Notes under the pieces: generated by a model
The model's database searches: none
What the model was told of the DNA's origin: nothing
The model's input: only the letters and a program-made list of their open reading frames with translations
Assembly: GCA_044866775.1 (NCBI GenBank)
Contig: JBIOUG010000035.1
Location: 1 to 64,000 of the forward strand
Origin: DASUNQ01 sp044866775
Lineage (GTDB): Bacteria > Acidobacteriota > Thermoanaerobaculia > Multivoradales > UBA5704
DNA: 64,000 bases
Direction: 5' to 3'
Shown: positions 47,900 to 55,659 of the stretch, piece after piece
How positions within the stretch are numbered: position 1 is the first letter of the stretch
How the letters are laid out: the number at the start of each line of letters is the position of its first letter
Translations under genes and position numbers: made by a program

Positions 47900-49096
47900 G
47901 TGAAAACCCAGGTATCTAGTAGCACCTCCGTCCGGAGTCGGGCGGCGGGCACCGCCGTTCCCCTGCTGCTGCTCGCCCTCGGCGCCGGACCGGCGGCGGC
48001 CGACGCGCCGCCCCGCCTCGACGAGCGCGCTGCGGCGGCGCTCGGGATGCGCCCGGGCGAGCGGATCTCGCCCGAGCGCCTCCAGACCCTCTACCGCGAG
48101 TCCCTCGGACTGTGGGCGGCCGGCCAGGTCGACGCCGCGGCCGAGCGCCTGATGGCGGCCGAGGCGGGGATGGTCGTGGAAGGCGACATCGAGACCAGGA
48201 AGCTCCTGCTCAAGGCGCAGGAGCAGGTGATCCGCGAGCTCGCCGCCAACAACCTCGAAGTACTGGTGCCGATGGCGATGCTCCATCACGAGATCTACCG
48301 CCGCCACCTCGAGCAGGGGACCGAGCGGCACGCGCTGCTGACCGTCCACGCCCGCAACATGGCGCGCGACCTCGCGCTGCTCTACGAGAAGCACGGCGGC
48401 ACCGAGCAGGCGCGGACGACCTCGGCACGCGTCCTGACGAGCCTCGGCGGCTATCTCCTCGACTCCTCGCAGCAGCTCCTCGCCGGCCAGCTCTTCACTC
48501 TCGCCTCCGGCTTCGATCCCGGAAGCCTCGGCGCGCACCTGGGCCTCGCCACCATCTACGAGAAGAACGGCCGCTACGACGCCGCGGTGGGGAGCCTCCG
48601 CAACGCCGTCGCCGTCGATCCGATGCGCGTCGAGGCCTGGCTCCGGCTGGGGGTCAACCTGGCGCGCCTGGGACGCACGGACGAGGCCCGGCGGGCGCTC
48701 GAGCCGCTGGTCAAGATCGCCACCTGGGTCGGCGCGGTGGCGGTCCAGGAGCTGGCCGGGATGCAGATCAAGGACGAGCAGTGGCCGGCCGCCGAAGCGC
48801 TCCTGCGCGCCGGGATCGAGCGCATGCCGAACGAGGGCGTGCTCTATCTCCAGCTCTGCGCGGTGCTCGACCGGCAGGGCCGGCGGGGCGAGGCGCAGGA
48901 GATGATGAGCCGGTTCCTCGCCATCCCCGGCGAGGAGCGCGGCACCTCGCGCCTGCGCTACAACCGCGATCCCGCCGAGGTCTGGGCCGAGGTGCGGAAG
49001 CGGCTCGACGAGAGCTCGCGCACCTCGCTGCCGATGCTCGCGCAGGCACTCGGCCTGCCGCCGGCGGCGCCGCGGACCGGAGAGGCCAGCCGATGA
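47900..49096 (+). CDS. Secreted TPR protein
   Basis: A 398-residue exported protein starting at GTG 47900. Signal region is AAGTAVPLLLLALGAGPAAADA. TPR-like helices run through about 60-340, for example GAHLGLATIYEKNGRYDAAVGSLRNAVAVDP and VEAWLRLGVNLARLGRTDEARRALEPL. A -10-like TAACTT (47888-47893), with a TTGCCG 18 bp upstream, would place the transcript start at the GTG, and no ribosome site is visible. It overlaps the VWFA gene (ATGA), so the two products probably work together in the periplasm. Confidence 0.85.
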   Translation: MKTQVSSSTSVRSRAAGTAVPLLLLALGAGPAAADAPPRLDERAAAALGMRPGERISPERLQTLYRESLGLWAAGQVDAAAERLMAAEAGMVVEGDIETRKLLLKAQEQVIRELAANNLEVLVPMAMLHHEIYRRHLEQGTERHALLTVHARNMARDLALLYEKHGGTEQARTTSARVLTSLGGYLLDSSQQLLAGQLFTLASGFDPGSLGAHLGLATIYEKNGRYDAAVGSLRNAVAVDPMRVEAWLRLGVNLARLGRTDEARRALEPLVKIATWVGAVAVQELAGMQIKDEQWPAAEALLRAGIERMPNEGVLYLQLCAVLDRQGRRGEAQEMMSRFLAIPGEERGTSRLRYNRDPAEVWAEVRKRLDESSRTSLPMLAQALGLPPAAPRTGEASR

Positions 49097-50274
49097 GGCG
49101 TCCCGCCGTCTCGTTGCTCGTCGTCGCGGCCCTCGTCCAGGCTCTCGCGGGCGGGGCCGCCGCGAGTGCCGCCGTCCAGCCGCGCATCCTCAGCCCGACC
49201 GCCGATCAGCCGGTCTTCGGCGCGACCGCCTTCGAGGCCGTCGTCGAGGCCAACGAGCCCGTGCGTCAGGTCGAGTTCCTGCTCAACGGCCGGCGGGTGG
49301 CGCTGTTCACGGCGCGGCCCTACCGCATGGTGGTCGAGGCCGGCGAGGAGAACGTCGAGCGCGAGTTCAAGGTCATCGCCACCGGCGCCTCGGGCGCGCG
49401 CGCCGAGGCCGTGGTGCGCACCCTGGCGGTGCACATCGACGACGAGATGACCTTGGAGCTCCAGCAGCTCTTCGTCACCGTGGGGCGCGGCGGCGGCCGG
49501 GCGCTCGACCTCGAGCCGGGGGACTTCGAGATCTACGACAACGGCAAGCGCCAGGACCTCGTCACCTTCGGCCGCGAGGACATCCCGTTCACCGCCGTGC
49601 TGCTCGTCGACAGCAGCGAGAGCATGCAGGGCGAGCGGCTGCGCGCCGCGGTCGAGGGCGCGGCGGCCTTCGTCTCGGGCATGCGGCAGCTCGACCAGGC
49701 GATGCTCGCCCTGTTCTCCGACCGCCTGCTCGCGGCGACCCCCTTCACCGACGACCCGCAGGCGCTGCGCCAGCTCCTGACCGGCGTCGACGCCGGCGGC
49801 GGCTCGGCGATCGCCGACCACCTGTTCATGGCGCTCAAGGTGCTCGAGGCGCAGCAGGGGCGGCGGGTGGTGGTGCTGCTCTCCGACGGCGCCGACGTGC
49901 ACAGCGTGCTGCCGATGGCGGACGCGCTGTGGAAGGCGCGCAGCAGCCAGACGCTGGTTTACTGGATCCAGCTCGGCGAGAAGGCCAAGCGGGTCTCGTT
50001 CTCGTCGGCCTGGCGCGACGCCGAGGCCAACGCCAAGGAGTACGAGCTGCTCGAGAAGACGGTCGACGAGAGCGGCGCGCGCATCGTCACCATCGGCAGC
50101 GTGGACGAGGTGAAGAGCGCCTTCGAGGCCATCCTGCGCGAGCTGCGCGAGCAATACGTCCTCGGCTACTACGCCTCCGACGCCAAGAACGACGGCCGCT
50201 GGCACAAGGTGGGCGTCCGCGTCCGCCGCCAGGGGTTCAACGTCCGCGTCCGCGACGGGTACTTCGACTACTAG
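49093..50274 (+). CDS. Secreted VWFA-related domain protein
   Basis: A 393-residue protein with a signal peptide (VSLLVVAALVQALAGGAAA). An Ig-like segment (about 30-120, ILSPTADQPVFG) precedes the VWFA-related domain, which opens with VTVGRGGGRALDLEPGDFEIYDNGK. The MIDAS is altered: DSSESMQGERL keeps the DxSxS spacing. LLSDGADVHS follows, and the domain closes with LREQYVLGYYASDAKNDGRWHKV. Paralogue of the larger protein at 4499. Operon with the TPR gene. Confidence 0.88.
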   Translation: MRRPAVSLLVVAALVQALAGGAAASAAVQPRILSPTADQPVFGATAFEAVVEANEPVRQVEFLLNGRRVALFTARPYRMVVEAGEENVEREFKVIATGASGARAEAVVRTLAVHIDDEMTLELQQLFVTVGRGGGRALDLEPGDFEIYDNGKRQDLVTFGREDIPFTAVLLVDSSESMQGERLRAAVEGAAAFVSGMRQLDQAMLALFSDRLLAATPFTDDPQALRQLLTGVDAGGGSAIADHLFMALKVLEAQQGRRVVVLLSDGADVHSVLPMADALWKARSSQTLVYWIQLGEKAKRVSFSSAWRDAEANAKEYELLEKTVDESGARIVTIGSVDEVKSAFEAILRELREQYVLGYYASDAKNDGRWHKVGVRVRRQGFNVRVRDGYFDY

Positions 50275-50288
50275 AGTTTGACTAGAGC

Positions 50289-50308
50289 GGCGCGAAAGCT
50301 TTCGCGCC
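50289..50308. repeat. Palindromic repeat between convergent genes
   Basis: A perfect 20-bp copy of ggcgcgaaagctttcgcgcc followed by ttgggctcag. It fills most of the 40-bp gap between the VWFA stop and the thioesterase stop, where it could form a hairpin in both transcripts. Confidence 0.9.
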
Positions 50309-50314
50309 TTGGGC

Positions 50315-50644
50315 TCAGAGCAGGGCGAAGGTTATCGTCGCCTTCGCCACCAGCTCGCCCTCCTGGGTGACCTCGCCTTCGGCGACCGCGAGGCGCCGGC
50401 CCCGGCGCAGCACGCGGCCGTGGCCGACGAGCCGCCCCGGCCTGGCGCGGGCGAGGAGGTTCACCGTCACGGTGGCCGGCACCACCGCCGCGCCCACTGC
50501 CTGTGCCGCGGCCACCTCGGCAATCGTGGTGAGGACCGCGAAGTGGACGGTCTCGGGGGCGACGAGGTGGGCGGGCCCGGCCTCGAGCACCACAGCGCCG
50601 TCGGCGCCCGGCACGAGCCCCAGAGCTGCGTTGAAGCCGGTCAC
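50315..50644 (-). CDS. PaaI-like hotdog thioesterase
   Basis: A 109-residue hotdog-fold protein: FNAALGLVPGADGAVVLEAG, then ETVHFAVLTTIAEVAAAQAVG on the central helix, then VTVNLLARARPG and LVGHGRVLRRGRRLAVAEGEV. It is slightly short for the family (about 130). The only usable start, GTG 50644, lies within the 3' end of a toxin remnant. The N-terminus may have been trimmed or its start re-created when the toxin was truncated. Substrate unknown. Confidence 0.75.
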   Translation of the reverse strand: MTGFNAALGLVPGADGAVVLEAGPAHLVAPETVHFAVLTTIAEVAAAQAVGAAVVPATVTVNLLARARPGRLVGHGRVLRRGRRLAVAEGEVTQEGELVAKATITFALL

Positions 50645-50736
50645 CAGGCAGCCTGCCTAACCCAGTTGGCTGGGAAGAGAACGTTCGGGATGAACCACTT
50701 GATCGCGACGCTGCTGTCTACGACCACTTTGTCCAT
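50641..50736 (-). pseudogene. Truncated PIN-domain (VapC-like) toxin
   Basis: ATG 50736 begins MDKVVVDSSVAIKWFIPNVL, the first strand of a VapC ribonuclease with its first acidic residue. After about 20 residues the similarity stops and the frame ends at 50641, overlapping the thioesterase start. About 110 residues are missing. It follows its antitoxin by two bases, as expected for the original operon. Confidence 0.75.
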
Positions 50737-50738
50737 TG

Positions 50739-50975
50739 TCAGCGTGAGCTGTCGGCGCGCAGCAACTCCGTGCTGTCCGGTAACTCGCCGTATTTCCCCC
50801 GGAGTTGTTCACGCAGCGAATCGATTCGGCGAACCGTCTCCCTTCGCTCTCGCCGCAGCTCCCCAGTGGATCCGATTGCGGCGAGGAGCCTCTCGACGCT
50901 GCCGAGTCCTCGATTCCGAGCTTCGGCCTCGAGCTGGTTGTAGAGATCATTGGAGAGGGTCAGGCTGTGGCTCAT
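50739..50975 (-). CDS. Antitoxin-like protein, orphaned
   Basis: A 78-residue protein: a predicted short DNA-binding part (SHSLTLSNDLYNQLEAEARNRGLGSVERLLAAI) resembling ribbon-helix-helix antitoxins, then a charged helical tail (RRERRETVRRIDSLREQL) for toxin contact. A good ggaggcg site precedes ATG 50975. Its toxin (50641-50736) is truncated, so it is an orphan. Confidence 0.75.
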   Translation of the reverse strand: MSHSLTLSNDLYNQLEAEARNRGLGSVERLLAAIGSTGELRRERRETVRRIDSLREQLRGKYGELPDSTELLRADSSR

Positions 50976-51056
50976 GGGGTCGCCTCCAGCGGCAATTGTA
51001 TCAGTCGCCCCATTGATCGACCGGCTCCGCTGGCCCGGCGGAGGCCGGCGCCCGTC

Positions 51057-51929
51057 CTACCGCTTCTTCTCGTACGGAATCCCCAGCGCCCGCGGCGCCC
51101 GGGAGTGACCGATGAAGCCGGCGAGGACGACGATGGTCAGCGCGTAGGGGACGATCTGGATGAACTGGACGGGGACCTGCGAGACCCCTTGCATCTGGAT
51201 CGACAGCGCCTCGGCGAAGCCGAAGAGGAGGCAGGCGAGCGTGGTCGGCACGGGCCGCCACTTGCCGAAGATGAGCGCCGCCAGGGCGATGAATCCCCGT
51301 CCGGCCGACATGTTGCGGGCGAAGAGCGACGACTGGCCGATCGACAGGTAGGCCCCGCCGATCGCCGCCAGGGCGCCGGAGATCATGACCGCTGCGAAGC
51401 GTACCCGCGCCACGTCGACGCCGGCCGTGTCCGCGGCCTCGGGGTTCTCCCCGACGGCCCGCAGGCGCAGGCCGAACGGCGTCCGGTTCAGCACGTACCA
51501 GGTGACCGGCACCAGGGCGAAGGCGAGGACGATGGGCGCCAGCGGGATGAGCTGGCCCTTGGCGAGCTGCGGCGTGGCGCCGGTCGACTCGAAGAAGGCG
51601 CCCGAGAGGAGCGCCGGCATGCCGAGGAAGAGGATGTTGATCGCCGTGCCGCTCACCACCTGGTCGGCCTTGAAGTGGATGCAGGCGACGCCATGGATCA
51701 GGGCGACGACGACGCCGGCCGCGACGGCCGCGGCGAGTCCCACCCACGGGCTGCCCGTGAAGTAGGTGACGGTGGCGGCGGTGAAGGCGCCGGCCAGCAG
51801 CAGTCCCTCGAGGGCGATGTTGATGATGCCGGAGCGCTCCGAGAAGAGACCGCCGAGCGCCGCCAGCACGAGCGGGGTCGCGAGGCGGATCGCCGACAGC
51901 ACCAGGATCAGGATGAGGTCGCCGCTCAT
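51057..51929 (-). CDS. BMP-type ABC importer permease 2
   Basis: A 290-residue permease of the branched-chain/nucleoside class (YufQ/NupQ-like). It starts with ATPLVLAALGGLFSERSGIINIALEGLLLAGAF and carries the cytoplasmic coupling block RAVGENPEAADTAGVDV. About eight spans are predicted. ATG 51929 overlaps the stop of permease 1. It is the last gene of a four-gene operon running from 55535. Confidence 0.93.
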   Translation of the reverse strand: MSGDLILILVLSAIRLATPLVLAALGGLFSERSGIINIALEGLLLAGAFTAATVTYFTGSPWVGLAAAVAAGVVVALIHGVACIHFKADQVVSGTAINILFLGMPALLSGAFFESTGATPQLAKGQLIPLAPIVLAFALVPVTWYVLNRTPFGLRLRAVGENPEAADTAGVDVARVRFAAVMISGALAAIGGAYLSIGQSSLFARNMSAGRGFIALAALIFGKWRPVPTTLACLLFGFAEALSIQMQGVSQVPVQFIQIVPYALTIVVLAGFIGHSRAPRALGIPYEKKR

Positions 51930-52981
51930 ACGCCCTTCACCCGTCTCCCGAGAGGCCCGCGGAACAGCGCCTCCGCCGCCACGAACAGGATGATGATGCC
52001 CTGCAGCACCATAACCAGGTCCTTGGAGACGTGCTCGGTGAAGATGTCGACGAAGAGACCGCCGCGCAGCAGGGCGCCGAAGAGCAGCGAGGCCAGGATC
52101 ACTCCGCCGGGATGGTTGCGGCCCAGCAGGGCCACGGCGATGCCGGTGAAGCCGTAGCCCGCGGAGAAGCCGTCGTAGTAGCGGTAGCGGTAGCCCAGCA
52201 CCTCGTTGATCGCCACCAGGCCGGCGAGGCCGCCCGAGATCGACATCGCCAGCACGATCTGGCGGCCGGTCGCGATGCCGCCGTACTGCGCCGCCGCGGG
52301 ATTGGCTCCCGTGGCGCGGATCTCGTAGCCCCAGCGCGTGCGCCAGAGGAAGAGGTAGACCAGCACGCAGGCGAGGAGCGCCAGCGGGAACGCCAGGTTG
52401 AGCGGGATGCGCTCCGGGAAGCCGGGGACGAACCTGCCGAGCCGGGCGATGTGCGCGCTCTCCCCGATCGGCACCGTCTCCAGGATCGGATCGCCCGGCG
52501 GCTTGTAGCGATATTGCGTGAAGTAGCTCGCCAGGGCGACGGCGATGAAGTTGAGCATGATCGTGGTGATGACCTCGTGGGCGCCGAAGCGGGCCTTGAG
52601 CACGCCGGGCACCGCGCCCCAGAGGCCGCCAGCGACGAGCGCGGCGAGGAAGCACAGCGGCACCAGCAGCCAGGCCGGCAGCCCCGCGAAGGTGATGCCC
52701 ACCCAGGCCGTGACGAAGGCCGCTGCATAGAGCTGCCCCTCGGCGCCGATGTTGAGCAGGCCGCAGCGGAAGGCCACCGCCACCGCGAGCCCGGTGAAGA
52801 TCAGGGGCGTGGCGTAGAAGAGGGTGTAGCCGATGCCGTCGGGCCAGGTGAGGGCGCTGCCGATGAGCAGCGTGTAGGTGGAGACCGGGCTGTCGCCGAC
52901 CGCCAGGATGATGACGGCGCCGGCAACGAAGGCTGCCGCCACGGCGGCGACCGGGAACAGGATCTCGCGCAGGCCTCTCAT
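51926..52981 (-). CDS. BMP-type ABC importer permease 1
   Basis: A 351-residue permease (YufP/NupP-like). Blocks include FTGLAVAVAFRCGLLNIGAEGQLYAAAF, HEVITTIMLNFIAVALASYF and the coupling segment IRATGANPAAAQYGGI. About nine spans are predicted. It overlaps both neighbours by four bases (ATGA), a tightly coupled operon. Confidence 0.93.
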   Translation of the reverse strand: MRGLREILFPVAAVAAAFVAGAVIILAVGDSPVSTYTLLIGSALTWPDGIGYTLFYATPLIFTGLAVAVAFRCGLLNIGAEGQLYAAAFVTAWVGITFAGLPAWLLVPLCFLAALVAGGLWGAVPGVLKARFGAHEVITTIMLNFIAVALASYFTQYRYKPPGDPILETVPIGESAHIARLGRFVPGFPERIPLNLAFPLALLACVLVYLFLWRTRWGYEIRATGANPAAAQYGGIATGRQIVLAMSISGGLAGLVAINEVLGYRYRYYDGFSAGYGFTGIAVALLGRNHPGGVILASLLFGALLRGGLFVDIFTEHVSKDLVMVLQGIIILFVAAEALFRGPLGRRVKGV

Positions 52982-54498
52982 GCCGCGGCGTTGCCACCGG
53001 TCATGAGCAGTCCGATCTCTTCCATCGAGGTCCGCGCCGGGTCCACCTCGCCGACGATCCGCCCCTGGCGCATCACCAGCAGCCGGTCGGAGAGGGCCGT
53101 CACCTCCTCGAGCTCCGAGGAGACCAGGAGCAGGGCGCACCCGGCGTCGCGCATCTCGACGAGCTGGCGGTGGATGAACTCGATGCCGCCGATGTCGACG
53201 CCGCGCGTCGGCTGGGCGACTAGCAGCAGCCGGGGCGCCTCGTCCAGCTCGCGGCCGAGGATCAGCTTCTGTTGGTTGCCCCCGGAGAGGGACCGCGCCG
53301 GCAGTTGCGGCACCGGCGGCCGGACGTCGAAGGCCTTCAGGATCCGCTCCGTCTTGCGCCGGATGGCGGTCAGGTTGAGCCACGAGCGGCCCGGGCCCAC
53401 CGCCACCGGCGGCCGGTCGTCGGCGCCGAGGATCGAGTTCTCCTTCAGGTCGAAGTCGAGCAGCAGGCCGCGGCGGTGCCGGTCCTCCGGCACGTGGGCG
53501 ATGCCCCGCGCCCGGCGCGCGCGGGCCGAGAGGGGAGCGATGTCCTCGCCGGCGAGCTCGACCGCGCCCGCGACGGCGTCCTCGTCCACCAGGCCGGCCA
53601 GGGCCTCGATCAGCTCCGTCTGGCCGTTGCCTTCGATGCCGGCGATGCCGACGATCTCGCCGGCCCGGACCTCGAAGGAGACGCCGTCGAGGCGCCGCTC
53701 GCCGTCCGCCGCCGTCAGCGAGAGGCCGCGCACCGCGAGCACCGGCCCCTGTGGCTTGGCCTCGGGCTTGACCACCCGCAGCAGCACGTCGCGGCCGACC
53801 ATCAGGCGGGCCAGCTCGGCGGCGCTGGTCTCGGCGGTCTTGCGGTGGCCCACCACACGGCCGTCGCGCATCACCGTCACCTCGTCGGAGATCTCCAGCA
53901 CCTCCGACAGCTTGTGGGTGACGATGACGATGGTCTTCCCCTGCGCGCGCATCCGCCGCAGGATGACGAACATCTCGGCCACCGCCTGCGGCGACAGGAC
54001 GGCCGTGGGCTCGTCGAGGATCAGCAGCCGCGCCTCGCGGTAGAGGGCCTTGAGCAGCTCGACCCGCTGCCGCTGCCCGACCGAGAGGTTCTCGACGGGC
54101 GCTGCCGGGTCGACGGCGAGCCGGAACTCCTCGGAGAGGGCGCGGACGCGCGCCTCGGCGCGCTTGAGGTCCAGCGCCAGCGGCGAGCCGGGCTCGATGC
54201 CGAGGACGATGTTCTCGGCCACGGTCATCGGCTCGACCAGCATGAAGTGCTGGTGCACCATGCCGATCCCCAGGGCGATCGCGTCGTGCGGGCTCGCGAA
54301 CCGGCGCACCTCGCCGTCGGCCACGATGTCGCCGGAGTCGGCCGAGTAGAAGCCGTAGGCGATGCGCATGGCGGTCGACTTGCCGGCGCCGTTCTCGCCC
54401 ACGATGGCGTGGATGGTGCCCGCCGCCACCGCGAAGCTGACGCGATCGTTCGCCAGCACGTCGCCAAAGCGCTTGGTGATCTGGCGCAGCTCGAGCAT
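52978..54498 (-). CDS. BMP-type ABC importer ATP-binding protein
   Basis: A 506-residue protein with two fused ATPase domains. The N-terminal domain has Walker A GENGAGKST, signature LSVGQRQRVELL and Walker B LLILDEPTAVLSP. The C-terminal domain has a degenerate Walker A (GIEGNGQTEL), signature LSGGNQQKLILGREL and a Walker B-like LLLVAQPTRGVD in which the usual Asp-Glu is replaced. This asymmetry is normal for the sugar/nucleoside class. Energises the two permeases. Confidence 0.96.
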   Translation of the reverse strand: MLELRQITKRFGDVLANDRVSFAVAAGTIHAIVGENGAGKSTAMRIAYGFYSADSGDIVADGEVRRFASPHDAIALGIGMVHQHFMLVEPMTVAENIVLGIEPGSPLALDLKRAEARVRALSEEFRLAVDPAAPVENLSVGQRQRVELLKALYREARLLILDEPTAVLSPQAVAEMFVILRRMRAQGKTIVIVTHKLSEVLEISDEVTVMRDGRVVGHRKTAETSAAELARLMVGRDVLLRVVKPEAKPQGPVLAVRGLSLTAADGERRLDGVSFEVRAGEIVGIAGIEGNGQTELIEALAGLVDEDAVAGAVELAGEDIAPLSARARRARGIAHVPEDRHRRGLLLDFDLKENSILGADDRPPVAVGPGRSWLNLTAIRRKTERILKAFDVRPPVPQLPARSLSGGNQQKLILGRELDEAPRLLLVAQPTRGVDIGGIEFIHRQLVEMRDAGCALLLVSSELEEVTALSDRLLVMRQGRIVGEVDPARTSMEEIGLLMTGGNAAA

Positions 54499-54515
54499 CG
54501 CCCCCGCTCCGCCCG

Positions 54516-55535
54516 CTAGCGCGCCATCGCGTCGGTGACCTTGATCTCACCGCGGATGATCTTGGCCTTGGCGGCCTCGACCTCGCGCAGCACCTCGGGC
54601 GGGATGAGCTTGGCGTTGTACTGGTCCATGGCGTAGCCGATGCCGCCGTCCGGGAGGCCGTAGACGTGGATGCCGCCCTTGAAGCGGCTGTGCACCAGGT
54701 CGGCGATGATCTGGTAGACGGCGTTGTCGACCCGCTTGACCATGCTGGTGAGCACGTGCCCGGGCTTGACCCAGTTCTGGTTGGAGTCGACGCCGATGAC
54801 CAGCTTGTCGTACTGCTCGACGGCGTCGAAGACGCCCAGCCCCGAGTTGCCGGCGGCGGCGAAGAGGACGTCGGCGCCCTTGCCGATCTGGGCCACCGCC
54901 AGCTCCTTGCCCTTGCCGGGGTTGTTCCACGCCGCCTCGGTGACGCCGACGTAGTTCTGGATGACGCGGATGTCGGGGTTGACGGCGCGGGCCCCCTCCT
55001 CGTAGCCGACCTCGAACTTGCGGATCAGCGGCACGTCCATGCCGCCGACGAAGCCGATCGTGCCGCTCTTGGTGGTGCGGGCGGCGATCATCCCCACGAG
55101 GTAGCTCCCCTCGTGCTCCTTGAAGATCAGCGAGGCGACGTTGGGCAGGGAACTGACGCCGTCGACGATGGCGAAGTTGATGTTGGGGTAGTCCTTGGCC
55201 ACCGCCTCGACGATCGGGGTCTGGGCGAAGCCGATGCCGATGACAAGGTCGTAGCCCACCTCGGCGAAGGCGCGCATGGCGGGCTCGAGCGAGGCCGGGT
55301 CGCCGGGCTCGGCGTCGCGCAGGACGATCGGGAAGTCCTTCGCCGCCCGCGTCACGCCGCGGTAGGCGGCGGCGTTGAACGAGCGGTCGTCCTTGCCGCC
55401 GCTGTCGAAGACGATGCCGACGTGGATCTTGTCGGGATCGCCGGCGGCGTAGGAGAGGTTCTGGCAGCCGGCCGCGGCGAAGCCCAGCGCAAGCGCCAGG
55501 ACGAGGCCGCCGGACTGGAACTGCTGACGCGACAT
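54516..55535 (-). CDS. BMP family substrate-binding lipoprotein
   Basis: A 339-residue lipoprotein (lipobox AAAGC) of the PnrA/BMP type, which binds nucleosides in characterised members. Blocks: VGIVFDSGGKDDRSFNAAAYRG, YDLVIGIGFAQTPIVEAVAKDYP, IGFVGGMDVPLIRKFEVGYEEGARAVNP, and ADVLFAAAGNSGLGVFDA. First gene of the import operon; the start at 55535 gives the signal peptide. A purine nucleoside substrate is likely but not proven. Confidence 0.94.
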   Translation of the reverse strand: MSRQQFQSGGLVLALALGFAAAGCQNLSYAAGDPDKIHVGIVFDSGGKDDRSFNAAAYRGVTRAAKDFPIVLRDAEPGDPASLEPAMRAFAEVGYDLVIGIGFAQTPIVEAVAKDYPNINFAIVDGVSSLPNVASLIFKEHEGSYLVGMIAARTTKSGTIGFVGGMDVPLIRKFEVGYEEGARAVNPDIRVIQNYVGVTEAAWNNPGKGKELAVAQIGKGADVLFAAAGNSGLGVFDAVEQYDKLVIGVDSNQNWVKPGHVLTSMVKRVDNAVYQIIADLVHSRFKGGIHVYGLPDGGIGYAMDQYNAKLIPPEVLREVEAAKAKIIRGEIKVTDAMAR

Positions 55536-55659
55536 GGCGATCCGCGGAGGGTATCTCGGGCACTGGACTGAAGGCAAGGCGGCGGCTCGCCCGGCGCGGC
55601 GACGATTTGCGCGGCATCCTGGTGTAGGGTCCGTCGCCGGGAAGAAAGGAGCCACGAGC

